This document shows, in pieces, positions 53,211-64,000 of a stretch of 64,000 bases of DNA. The position numbers and the translations under genes are program-made. Positions within the stretch are counted from its first letter, which is position 1. Every line of letters begins with the position of its first letter. The notes beneath the pieces are model-generated. The model was not told the DNA's origin and did not search any database. It saw only the letters and a list, made by a program, of their open reading frames with translations. Source of the stretch: Tilletia caries (Eukaryota; Basidiomycota; Exobasidiomycetes; Tilletiales; Tilletiaceae). The stretch spans positions 2,418,001 through 2,482,000 of the forward strand of contig JALUTQ010000004.1 of the NCBI GenBank assembly GCA_032718865.1. The letters are read 5' to 3'.

Positions 53211-54665
53211 ATGGACAATCCAGCAAGGATGACGCCGCGGGAGATGCGCTTCAACACCTCCGCACCCCAGATCACATCTCTCCCGCCCATCTCCATCTGT
53301 CTCGACTGTCAGACCGCACCCCTGATCATCACCACCCTCTTCCAAGTCCAAGCCTCCATCTTCCTCGGCTCGGTCATCACCCTCCTCGGCGCCATGGCCT
53401 TCGCTCAGTTCCTCTTCGCACATAAGAAAACGCTGAGATCAGGCATCTTCTGGGGTTCCAATCTCGCCTTGTTCGTCACTGTCCTCGGCTTGGCTTTGAC
53501 TATGACCGAAATCATTCCCGGGGCACCACAACTCAAATCAAAGGCGTATCTCAATATGACCTGGTGAGCAAAAATTTCTCTTTACCACCCTGGCGAGTAA
53601 GAACAAAAAAGAATTGGACTCACTCCCCTCGCCTCTCCTCTTTTCAGTGCCCGGCGATTCGTTACCATCGCCACCCCATACGCCTGGTCCGTCGTCCTCC
53701 TCGGCAAACTATACGCCTTCTACCCACCCTCGGTCCGCGAACGGAAACACTCCATTCTACTCGGCGTCCTCATCGTCCTCAAGGCCCGCCTCCTTGTCGA
53801 CATCACGAGCGTCGCCGTCCTCTGCGGCGGCCTGAACGCTGGCCGCCTTCTGACACGCGCCAGCCAGAAACTCTACATCGCTAATGTCTGGCTGGATTGT
53901 GTAGACGACATCATAGTCACCACCGTTCTCCTCCGCAAGAGCTACCGCTTCTACAACAAGGCCCGTCTACGGCTGAGCACCAACAGCCGTCGGATCCGCT
54001 TCATCTTCGAGAGCATCGGGATGACTTTCGTCGGCGCCCTACCCGCCCAAATCATCTACGCCATCGGCCTCACGATCGCCTACAGCAAACCGGACACCTT
54101 CTCAGCGGTGACCCAGTACTGGGTCGCCCTCTGGATGTTCTCCACCGTCGGCATCTTTGGCGTCCTTTCGACGACGTGGTCGTCCATTGGGACGGGGCCT
54201 ATGGGCGTCTCACAGGCGGAACGGTATGGCCCGCCTCAGCAGGGGCAGTATCAACACCACTCGCCAGCAATCGAACCATCAGCGCGACTGCCCACCATGG
54301 CCTCCTCAGCCTCGCGCACGGGGGACATCGGCCAGGAACGACTCCATCCACACGCATACGAGGACCTCCTCGACATCAACAACAACAACAACAACAACAA
54401 CGAGCCCGCTGCCGCCCGCTCCACAGCACTCAGCGTCGAACCAACCGAGACCCTCCTCTCCATCTTCCTCGTAGGCGACTCCTCCTCTCCGCCCGACCGA
54501 TCGCCGACGCTCGCAGGATCGTCGTCGTCGTCGGAAAGGAAGGGGGACACGGCAGAGAAGAGAAGTCCGCCGCTGTCGGAGATGACCGAACGGCGCTCGC
54601 GGTGGTTGCAACTCAGGAGACCGCCAAGAGCGGACAAACCTCGGTGGCAGCATGATGATCCGTGA
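53211..54665 (+). CDS. Seven-transmembrane protein, unrecognised family
   Basis: Two exons, 53211-53563 and 53648-54665 (intron GTGAGC..TTTCAG), joined as NMTW/C-ARRFVTIATPYAWS; 456 aa. Seven hydrophobic segments: about 38-68, 78-101, 122-145, 157-182, 196-217, 240-266 and 283-303. The rest is a polar C-terminal tail with a poly-Asn run ((AAC)n at 54378-54402) and a basic/Ser-rich end. TM topology and tail resemble the many seven-TM proteins of basidiomycetes with undefined ligands; it shows no close similarity to the duplicated 7TM pair at 36-43 kb. The second exon has long overlapping open frames in other phases, but this one continues exon 1 and is hydrophobic throughout. Confidence 0.65.
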
Positions 54666-54867
54666 TATGTACGTGATGATCTTTTGTTAACGACCCGGAC
54701 ACCTGTATCATTATTGCAAAAACAAAATCTTGCAGCATCTTGCTCCCAGCGGACATTCATACACGCATGCATCTGTATCTGTATCCTTCCACGGGCGCCC
54801 GTTGCCGTGTCACCTACTACATCCTGTGAAGGGATCATCGCGCTAGACGCCAAGGAGAACCTTTGTC

Positions 54868-57219
54868 TCAGGCTGCTAACCTCTTCTTCTTCACAACACG
54901 CGCCCGGCCCACGTCCTCCTCCTCTTCTCCACCTCCCGTCTTCCCATCCCCAACCTGATCCATCTCATCCCAAACGTCATCCTCCTCATCTTCCTCGTCC
55001 TCATCCTCCTCCTCCTCATCACCATCCACACCCATCTTCTTCTCCCCCACAGACCCATCAGTAGAACCGGGCAGCGCAAGCGGCACAACCCCGTCCCAAA
55101 CCGCTGCAACAGGCGCAGCAGGGAGCGTCCCCTCCAACTCCGGCTCCACATCAAACATCGCCCCCGCAAAGACAGAGATCAACGTCTTCCCCCTCCCACG
55201 GCCCACGTTCGCTTTACCATGCAGCAGGGCGGCCTCCTTCTCCGAGGTCGAGTGCAGACGGAGGATGCGGTCGAGGGAGGTGCTGAAGATGAGCGCCGCG
55301 GCGGCGGGCGAGGACGACGATGGTTTACTTGTGGCCTTGGCCGCAGTGGGGGGGGAGGGAAGGGTGAGGAGCGAGGTAATTGCACCGTCGATGTTCGGGT
55401 ATTGGTACAACACGCGCCGTGTCTTCCAGTCAAGGACGTACAGCTTCCCCTGCGTGTCCGCAACCAGTAGCTCGCTAGAAATCACACCGAAGGGGAATCA
55501 AGAGTTAACAATCCAAAAAAAAATATGGCCACACTTTCTGACGCGGGGGAAAAACATACCTCTCCTTTCCTCCCGGTTCGACAAGCTTAACCTCAGCCCC
55601 ACCACTCGCAACACCCTTCTTAATCAACCCAATCGCCATAGTCCCCTTCACACCTTGTGCCTCCTTCTTCTTCCCCTCCACCCCTTTCCCGCCAATACAC
55701 GCAAACTCGGCCACGGCTTTGCCCTGCGCGGAGCCAGGCTCGGGTTGGTAGATCCGCAGCAGGCCGTTCTTGGTTGCTGTGCCGATTTGGAGGCCTGTTG
55801 GGAGGGGCGGGATGTCGTCGTCGTCGTCGTTGCTGGAGGTAGGGGTAGGGCCGGCCGTCCCGGGCGAGAGGATCGTGATGGCGGAGATGTTGGGCTTTTG
55901 CTGCAAGCTGAGCGCGTCATTTGGTAGCTGGAGCAAAAAAAGTTCGGGGGGGGGGGGAATATCAGTATCAGGTCTGAAAACATGAGAAAACGAACAATTT
56001 GCTGCCTCACATTCTTAGCCCTCCACACCTCCCCCTCCCGCAGTTCCTTAGCCTTATTCCTCGCCTCAATCTGCCGTTTCCTCTTCTTCTGTTTCCCGCT
56101 CAACGCATCCTCGCCCTCTCCAGCGCCGTCGGCAGGGACAACTTTCTGGACGGCCGACGACGCGTCTCTCGCTGCAGGAGAAATGGCCAGCGGACCGTGT
56201 GCGATGGTGGAGGCGAATGCAGAGGGGAGGTGCCAGATGGAGAGTGGGACGTCGTGGCCGCCGCATAGGAAGTGGGTGGGATCGCTGTTGTTTGTGTTCG
56301 AGGCGGATGCAGAGGCGGTGCGAGGTAGGGTTGTAAAGACGACATGGGTCAAAGGCGCGTTGCGCAGCTTCACGACGGTGGCTTCGCCTGCTGTGAGGTT
56401 CGTCACCGTGAGAATCTCCCCCGGCTCTTTCATGCGCACAACCGGCGTGAACCGGAGAGCGCCGGCGGATGTACAAGAGTAGATGCCGCTGTTTGGGGAG
56501 GTGGGGGTACATTGGAAGAAGCGGGGTGAGATCTGACTTTGCTGGCGACGGAGTTGGGTGATCGAAGGGAGAGAGAGATGAAAAACTCACCTGGATCCAA
56601 CTGATAAACCCACCCAGCGCTCCATGCCAGCACGCATATTGTCCTCCGTAAGGGTAGCGATCAGGAATGCCTTTTGCGGCGCCCACTCCTCTCCTTCGCC
56701 TTCCCTGTCAGCGCGCCTAGGCTGGGACTGGGGCTGGGGCTGGGGCTGGGGCTGGGGCTGGGGCAGCGGTAGCACAACATCGATACTCGCGTCCTTCCGG
56801 GCGATCGCTAGCACCCAATGACCGCTCGCGAGCCAGCCACCGGCCATCTTCTGAACCGCGTGCGGGCTCGAGTTCACGCTCGTGCTCGAGAAGGACGGGC
56901 TCGGGATCTTGGGCCGACCCTCGATGGGGACGATCTGGAGACAGGGAAGCGTGGGGGCTTCCTCCTCTTCCTCCTCGTCGTCGTGTGCTGCACCTTCTGC
57001 TTGCTCCGCTGCATCGTCGGTCTCGGCGGTGGTTTCTGTTGCAGCAGCAGCAGCGGCGTCCGCATCCTTCTTGGGCGGCGCGGTGGGTGGGGCAGGAGCA
57101 GGAGCAGGTGGAGCTGGGAGGGTCCGGAGTACCTTGAGGTGGCCGTCGGCGTCGGCGATGAAGATGCGGTATGCGCTTTCCCACGGCTCGGCCGCCGCGC
57201 GTTGGTCGTCCACTTGCAT
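54868..57219 (-). CDS. NSA1: Ribosome biogenesis WD-repeat protein NSA1/WDR74
   Basis: Four exons on the minus strand: 56591-57219, 56011-56488, 55560-55927 and 54868-55474; all joins keep frame (for example VGS-S-GIYSCTS and RAKN-LPNDALSLQQ); 693 aa from MQVDDQRAAAEPWESAYRIF. Beta-propeller pieces: YRIFIADADGHLKVL, GHWVLAIARKDASIDVV, THFLCGGHDVPLSIWHL, GLQIGTATKNGLLRIYQ, LLVADTQGKLYVLDW and AALIFSTSLDRILRLHS. The linker QIEARNKAKELREGEVWRAKN before PND is typical of Nsa1/WDR74, a nucleolar factor of the pre-60S particle released by the AAA ATPase Rix7/NVL. The C-terminus is very acidic, ending in a basic tail (ARVVKKKRLAA). A (PQ)n run is encoded by GGGGCT repeats at 56722-56765. Confidence 0.85.
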
Positions 57220-58406
57220 CTTCTGGGCAGCTGTCTCTCTTCGCAGACTTCGTGAGGCAAAGGCAAGCCAAAGGCGAAGCTTCCCAAAATAATTTTCTGG
57301 AGGTGGTGGTCCGCTCGGAGCCTTTTGATGCCCGATCTTCAGTATGATCTCTCGGCCGAGAAAACGAGACGACGCTTCGGCGATTCGGTCCGTCCCCGCC
57401 GTGATCACCCACCGCTACTGACTTCCACAAGCAGAAGGCATGCAGGCTTCTGGTCTCCCTCTACGTATACAAGAGCCCGTCAAAGCTGCCATTTGGATGA
57501 CTTCATCAAGCTCCGCTGCACCGTTCGTCCGGTCGACGGGGTATGCTGACAGCGCCGCGAGTCGTATCTCTCAACGGACACGAGGCAAGAGGGACGAAGG
57601 CACGAAAAAACAAAGGTGGGCTAGCGACGGTTGGCACCAACAGCAGCAAAGGACGATATCCGCGGTCTAACCTTCAAAGGGCCAGGGCCAGGGCTCGGAG
57701 TACGGAGAGATGCATCCTGGTCGTCCGAGATATCGAGTACGGTTGGGCATGCTCAAGACCAGTCACTATGCTATATACTCACTTTCTCCCTCTTACGCGA
57801 CCCTTTTTTCTTTTTTTCAGTCTGCTCCACAGTCATCATACAGAGTAACATCCACCGCTCAGATCCTACATACTTCTTGTTTCCTCCCTCGCTGGTGTGT
57901 TCACGCTCGGATCCCCGACAGATCTGGGACGGTATGCTAAAGCACACGGTGGACTGGCGTGCAGAAATGCCCGGAATGGTCGACGGACCACATGTGCATT
58001 GCCGTATGATGCGCCAGCCTTGCGCTCCACATGCCCCGTCCTTCGACCCGCAAGCCTTCGTTGGGGAGACGCACCGCTCCCCGTCACGCTTCGCTCTCTG
58101 ACCGAGCATGCAGGGCATATCGCATTGCATTTGCTCAGCTCCAAATTCGCACTAAAGCGGTGACAAAGTGGTTCCTGCTTCCTACTTCTCCAGCAAGATC
58201 TGGCTGACGAGTTGCTCGGTTTTCATTCCTGCGTGCTCACAAGTATAATACTTCTCTTTCCCCTCCAGCTCCGCTACACACTCTTTCACAGATCTTGTTC
58301 CCTTTCTATTCTTTGACCCCGTTTCTCCTCGTTACTCTCAGCAGATCCTGTTAACGGCCTAACCCCGCCTGGACTCCGCCGATCGCTCGCAGAACGTCAA
58401 TCAAAC
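57220..58406. other. Divergent intergenic region
   Basis: About 1.2 kb between NSA1 (minus) and the large plus-strand gene. An AAGTATAATAC near 58240 followed by C/T-rich sequence may be the promoter of the latter. Open frames within it (for example 57631-58101) show no protein-like features. Confidence 0.45.
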
Positions 58407-61400
58407 ATGACAAAGGATGGATCTGTTCGAGGATTGCGGTCGCTCTTCGGACGCCGTCGACGCATCTCGCAGGAACATCCCGCCCTGACTCCCATGACGA
58501 TTTACCAGGTTTCCGACGGCTCAGCTCAAGCTCAGCGAGAGCCCCAGCACCCCGTTCCATCCGGTAAGGTCTACCCTTCATCGCCTGAGGATGTTGAAGT
58601 AATACTGGCATCGGGCCCAGCGTTCGAGGAGCCGTCGGAACAGCGGCGTCAAACGAATGCTCCCGAGGACGAGAGCCTGGAAATGTTGGAAGATGGCGAT
58701 GAGGACGACGGCATGTCTCCCGCCACCTCATGCGGAGACATTGGAGATTCGCGTCCTAGCCGAACCTATTCCAGACCGCAGCCTCCATCAATCAGCCACA
58801 ATCCCAGCCCGCAGCCTCCCTCGGGCAAGCGAAACCGTCGCGACTCGGTGACCAGCATCTCATCCGTACGATCGTGGCGAAGTCTGTTCCGTCTGTCACA
58901 GTCCTCCACCAACGACCGTGGTGCGCAAGAAGATCAGGAGATCAAGCGAACAGGAAGCGTCTCCTCCATCCGGAGTCTTGCCATATCATCTCCTGTGGCC
59001 ATTCAGGCATCTACATCATCTGCAGTCGAGATCGGTACCCTCCCACAACCTTCCAAGCCTCTTCGTGCTCGCGCTAGTAGTCCGGCCATGACTCAACAAG
59101 CTCGCTTCGAGCAGAGGCCGCCTGTTCCTCTCCGCAACGCTCTCGAGACGGACGATGACCACGGACGGCGGCAGCTGCTCCACTCTGCCGTCTCACATGC
59201 ATCTCATTCACCCACACTGCAAACTCGAGATGGACAGGGTTCGGGTCGTCAAGGGGGTTTCAGGAAACGGTCATCTTCTATCGCATCCCTTTCCTCACTA
59301 TTTGGAGCCGCTATCGGCATCGGGTCGCGCAACCGGGAAAGGGTCAATTCCGGCGCCGCCGTCCAGCCCGTTTCAGCACCCGGCATCGCACTCTCAAACT
59401 CCACCACCTCCTTCACAATCCTCTCGGCGCCGCAAGGTCCAGCACCTCTGAATGTATCCAAAAAGGGCCTTTTCAAGCCAATCACGGTGCAACCTGCAGC
59501 TCCTGCCGTTTCCGGCTTAACCTCGGGGGCCGATCTGGGCTGTGCACCCAAGCATTCACTGGCCAGCTCTGCCGACGCCGAAGGCAAATCTTCGAAGCGA
59601 TGGAAGTTCCGCAGTCGTCGCAAGACGGCCGAAGTCACTGCCCAGACGCTTAAGGCGATGACGCAGTCCCGAGCTGTGGAGCTCAACGACTACCGAGAAC
59701 GAGAGGGTCCGGAAGGGAGCTCGCCCAGTCTGGCGAGCTCGAGCGCCTTGGGAGTTACGGTACACAGCCAATTCGACTCGAACTCGTCGGACCGTACTGG
59801 GTTCAACTCGTCGCCGGTCTCTCAGCCTTACGAAGACGAAGGGCCCCGGCCTACGTCTTCCGGCTTGCTGAGTCGCTGGGCAAATCAGTTGAGCGGACGG
59901 ACTCGATTGTCGTCCACCAACTCGGCTCTGTCCTACAACTCCGACGTCAGATCGAACCCTAGCTCCGCGGAGGGATATGCCATCAGCCAACAATCAGGCG
60001 CTGGAAATCCGCTGATGCGCCAGACTGGAAACCACATCGGTCAGTCTCCTGACGCTATGGAGATCGCTAGCAACGGACCACCATCACATGCCGCGAGTAG
60101 CCCAGGCTCCTTGAATCACTGGTTGACAGACCTCGACCTTAACATTCAAGGCCCGTACGCCTTCGCCAATAGCCAGGCGCATAATGGCATCAATCCCAAC
60201 GACAACAAGCGCATGTTCGGCGACCTTCCCGACCCTAGGACACACCAAGCCCTCGATGACATGTTCTCAGTTCAGTCCAACAACGGAAGTGCGGAAAGCG
60301 TGGTCTTCTTGATCAAACCCACTGCCGAACCGATGGCTCCGGATGCCGAGGCAAACGGCGGACCACGTCCGCAGTTGTCGAGGCGAAGTACCAGGGACAG
60401 CGCCCGTAATTCGATGAAGGCCACAGCAAACGTGAGTAGACAGGGAGCTATGATATTGAAAGCGCAATTGATATACTGAATTGGGCATGGCCTATTCTAC
60501 TCTCGAATTCCGAAGGAACATCGACTATCGACACGCCTCTCTGGATCGCATGCTGGTCACATCGATCGAATCTGCGAGGGACTCCCGGAGAGGAGTGACA
60601 CTGTGAAGCAAGATCTGCACACTGCACAGGCTAGCACGAGCAGCGCGGTCGCAGACCAATCTCAAACACCCGCAAAGGCTCCTCCCCTTCCAGAACGCTT
60701 CAGTTCGCGAAATCAGCTGCCAACTCGATCCAGCGCCGTCTCTCAGCTGTGCTCTCTCCAGTCGGACATCGTCTCGCACAGCTACGACGACGAAACGGAA
60801 GTCGTGGCTCATCTCGATACGGAGCGGAAGGAAGGTGATCAAGCTGAATTACCTTTTGAAGACCAACAGGGGATGGAGAGTCAGCAGGTCGACCCTTGGA
60901 GCGGCTCCTATGGCAACCTCGGCTTGGTGGCCGAGTCGGACTCAGCAGCTGCGGTAATCGCTGAGATGATGGACAGCAGTTCGAACGTTTCGATTCAGAA
61001 CCTGGAAACTCGTCCGAAGGTCATGCCTGCTTCTCCTATTCGTCAGCTGTCCACAGTGGAATCTATTTCCCCAGTCGAGGCCGAGGACGACATGCTGGCT
61101 GCTTTCCCGGTCCTGTCGTCCCGCGAGGCCATGTCGGTGAAGTCTGGACAGGACGAACTTTTCGTTTCGGAGATGTCCATCGACATCAGTGCGACGAGCT
61201 GCGATGTTGTCTTTGCACAGAAGATCGTCATCGAGGCCGTCGCGCTAAACACGCTACCCGCTGCTTTGAGCCCGACTCCTGCCGAGCGGCCTGTCGAGCC
61301 AAGAGCTGAGGTCGCGATCCCTACGCATGCGACTATCACAGGCCTGGCTATTTCCTCCAACCATCTCGTGGGAGCCACGGTCGAACAAGCGGTAGAGGTC

Positions 61401-63527
61401 ACTGCATCTCTGGCCAACCTCGGTTCGATGTCGATGATTTCGAACGCATCTTCCATGCTGGCGGTCCGGAACAGTCTCGAAGCGCCCGAGCCGCTGACTC
61501 CATCGGAACCAATGGCTACTCCCTCACTGAGATCAGGCTCGTTCAGCTCAAGCAGCACTGAGGCCAGTTCCGACTCGCTGTGCAGCATCTCACACCGAGC
61601 CGACTACGGAGGGCAACTTCCCGGTTCGATGGCTGACATCGCTTCAACGCCTTTCAAATCCTCCAAGACCTTGGCTAAGGAAGAGGATCACTTTGATCAG
61701 TGGGGCTCAGCCCCGAACGGATTGATGATTGACCTCAGTATGAACGGCAAGCCGGCACCTCAGCACTTTGAGGATGCGGTCCGAAGCTTCCAAGATCGAC
61801 AGCGTCAGCACTCAAGAACGCAGACGACCGAAACTGAGGGCTGGACGGAACTGGGTCCGCTTTTGGGCGTGAACTCCGCGTTGAGTCTGCCCGTGACCTC
61901 GATGATGGTCGGCATCGATGCTGCTGGGGAGCTATCCCCGGTAAAGCCGTCCCGCAGCCGGCCTCTTGCTCCATCCATGTCCATCCTCAACTCGGCACAA
62001 GGACGGCCAACCTCCTCGATCGGAAGCAAACTCGTCTTTGCTCTGCCGAGGCACAAGTCAGGCAATGCGATCGGGTACAACGTTCAAATTTCGGCCACGA
62101 TGCCAGAGATTTTGCAACAGAAGGTCGCGCTCGAGGGGAAGAGGGCGAGTGTGCCCAACGGCCTCGTCAGTCTCAATGAGTTCTTGACAGAGTTAAAGAC
62201 CCCCGTCGACCTTGCCCGGCCGCCTCCACCACTTCTGCAGGCTCGTCGCCACAGCCGGTCGAAGACCTCGGACGGCACAACGGAGCATCGGGCCAGGCGA
62301 ACCCGAACGCAGAGCGCACAGGAGAACGAGAGTCCCCACGAAGAGCAGAAAGGCGAAGGGCTCTCGTCTCGACAACGTCGACGTGTTCGCACGACGTCAG
62401 CTTCAACGACGTTGCGATCTAACCAGCCGACGACATCCTTCTATCCTGGTCTCGGCGTCCAGAATGGACCCACTTCTTTGCCCGAAGAGGAAGAAGGAGA
62501 CGACTCATCCCTCATTCGGCTGGACTGGCAGCAGTTCGCATTGGGCCGGATTGGCGCCACGCTCCGGAACGTGGAGCTCGATGCAGACGCTTCGCATCGG
62601 GCCATGCACACTCAGTCCCCCCCTCGTAGCAAAGCAGCAGCTACTGCTGCTGCCAGGGTTTCGGCGGCGATTTCGGTCCCCGCGAACCGAGGAAGGAGGA
62701 GCGATGGGAGCGATCGAATTCTTTCGCTCCTTGAGGACTATGAAGACGAACGTGATCGGTCCGAGGGATCGGACAGCTTGCGGCCAGACGAGGCTCCACG
62801 AAGCTCGACGCCCTCGCCAATGGTGTCCTCTGCAGCATCGCCTTCGCCCTCCCGTGCGGCACGACTCAATCCCGTAGCATCAGCTCTTCGGAAAGAGATC
62901 CGCATCTCTCCCTCGGAGACGGAGGACACGTCGGGTGCTCTGAGTGAGATGCCCTCCACTGCGATGGCGAGATGTCATGAGCCCTTGGAGGAAGAGTCGG
63001 CCTTTGACGTCCTCCAGCCGGTCCATAAGACCACCACTGCCTTTAGCGACGGCACTACCCAGCAGCCACCACTCGTTCGCGTGGACAAGGTTTTACCAGC
63101 AGTCAGCAGCGACGACGACGAAATCAAGCTGCTGGGCGTCTGTCTGAGCCTCGTGGCCAACGCCAAACCGAGCGGCACACGGCCTATCGCTGACCTTGCC
63201 GAGTCCAGTATCGCCGCCGCTTCCGCGGGTGCCAACACGAGCATCGATGCGAGCACGAACTCCAACAGCGGCGTAGCGTACTTCAGTGCCGACCTTAGCT
63301 CGGAGACGGAAATGAGCACCGTCGATATCGTGGAGCATCTCCTGCGCAAGGCGATGTGGGCGCGGTACGAGAAGGAGGCGGTGGCGGCACGGCGCAAGCA
63401 TGAGGAGGGTCGCGATGTTGCTGCTTCTTCTGCTTCTGCAATTGGGGAGGAGGGCGGGAAGCAGACGCCATCGATTCCCAGGCTCGCTGTGACGGACGTG
63501 GACGAGGGAGATCTTGAGCTAGACTAA
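58407..63527 (+). CDS. Large Ser-rich, mostly disordered protein, unrecognised
   Basis: ATG at 58407. Exon 1 58407-60431 and exon 2 60516-63527, joined by an 84-nt intron (GTGAGT..CCGAAG, with TACTGAAT as likely branch site); the frame is continuous as ATAN-EHRLSTR; 1678 aa. The N-terminus is basic (GLRSLFGRRRRIS). Several RS/SVSSIRS-type patches occur (SVTSISSVRSWRSLFRLS, GSVSSIRSLAIS, RKRSSSIASLSSLFGAA), each with an SLF core that may be a short linear motif. The second half alternates acidic and Ser/Ala-rich stretches. The C-terminal about 120 residues contain the best candidate folded part: DDEIKLLGVCLSLVANAK and STVDIVEHLLRKAMWARYEK. No TM segment or enzyme motif. It could be a scaffold or phospho-regulated adaptor; that is speculation. 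Confidence 0.7.
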
Positions 63528-63862
63528 TGATGAAAGCGGACGGACACATATCACATTACATTCACTCCTTTCCATTCGTTCCTCTTCAATTCTTTGCAAG
63601 TAATCTAGCGATCTCTTCTTTTACGCTTCCTTACTGTTCGCGGAAGATAGGGAATGCCTCAGGATCCAAGGACCCGGATTCTGAGGCGGGAGAGGGCATA
63701 GTGGATCAGATTCGCAATAATGCACTCGGAGTTCGGACACACACTTGCGTTTGCTCTCACCTCTTCTCAAACTCAGCTCGCGCGTCGATTGGAGCCAACA
63801 GGCCGAGGCGAGAAAAGGGTAGATGTCATGGTGGATTCCTGCATTGGGGCGCGTCCCGTTCG
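63528..63862. other. Convergent intergenic region
   Basis: 3' flanks of the large plus-strand gene and of the partial minus-strand gene; nothing else seen. Confidence 0.45.
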
Positions 63863-64000
63863 TTACCTGTGGAAGAACCGACCATCACGGCGCAACTTTC
63901 TCGCCTCCTCAACGAGCTCGGCCATCGTCCAGATCCGCAACAGCCCAGCCTCCATGGCGTCTGCGGCATCGAGCGCAGGGGCGATTTGGACGAGATTAGT
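63863..64000 (-). CDS. 3' end of a gene running off the window
   Basis: On the minus strand the last 45 codons read TNLVQIAPALDAADAMEAG, then LLRIWTMAELVEEARKLRRD, then GRFFHR and TAA at 63863-63865. The helical, charged composition looks coding. The CACAG/GTAACG at the end could instead be a splice donor, in which case the gene continues left. Too short to name. Confidence 0.4.
   Translation of the reverse strand, partial: TNLVQIAPALDAADAMEAGLLRIWTMAELVEEARKLRRDGRFFHR

Noticed and set aside
53897..54655. 252-aa His/Arg/Pro-rich plus-strand frame
   Set aside because: It is an alternate phase of exon 2 of the seven-TM protein; the hydrophobic frame continues exon 1 across a good intron.
57631..58101. 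156-aa plus-strand frame upstream of the large Ser-rich gene
   Set aside because: Low complexity, no domain, and it lies in what should be a divergent promoter region.

Overview
The window is nuclear DNA of a fungus, most likely a basidiomycete (possibly a smut- or red-yeast-type lineage; I cannot place it further). The reasons are the GC-rich coding regions, short GT..AG introns of about 60-110 nt, KRE6/SKN1 and Kre9/Knh1-type cell-wall genes, a LEU2-type isopropylmalate dehydrogenase, and a DIRS-type tyrosine-recombinase retroelement.

Left arm, about 1-13.3 kb, is repeat-rich and decayed. A broken CDK-like kinase gene (826-3093, minus) lies between two AT-rich islands built of TATAGTA/TACTATA words. 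Next comes a candidate TA-flanked MITE (3742-4468). A decayed DIRS-like element follows on the minus strand (about 5.7 to 10.6 kb, perhaps to 12.75 kb): zinc-knuckle gag, reverse transcriptase/RNase H with one in-frame TAG, and an open tyrosine recombinase. Two solo LTRs with perfect 5-bp target duplications are nested in it (9543-10065, TSD GTGGG; 10703-11482, TSD ATTAG).

From 13.4 kb the window is dense in genes: START-domain protein; Kre9/Knh1-like GPI protein; dihydroxyacetone kinase; S28 serine peptidase; KRE6/SKN1 glucan-synthesis protein; CGI121 (KEOPS); F-box/RCC1 protein (SAF1-like); LEU2; SRP receptor alpha; RRG7-like mitochondrial protein. At 35.7-45.2 kb a unit of about 4.4 kb is tandemly amplified: two complete copies and a third partial one. 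Each full unit carries an intact seven-TM protein gene, a degraded unrecognised gene and a broken 5' fragment of RRG7. The introns of the two 7TM genes are identical, whereas their cytoplasmic loop and tail have diverged strongly.

Right arm, 45.3-64 kb: a second START-domain protein, a queuosine-salvage (DUF2419) protein, an 811-aa four-TM low-complexity protein, another seven-TM-like protein, the ribosome-biogenesis WD protein NSA1/WDR74, a 1678-aa Ser-rich protein of unknown function, and the 3' end of a gene running off the window.

The conserved genes are mostly unrelated housekeeping functions (cell wall, lipid transfer, leucine synthesis, secretion, tRNA modification, ribosome assembly). 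They are arranged as divergent or convergent pairs; the LEU2/SRP-receptor pair shares a 277-bp divergent promoter. Exon structures were deduced by hand from GT..AG sites and reading-frame continuity, without transcript data.
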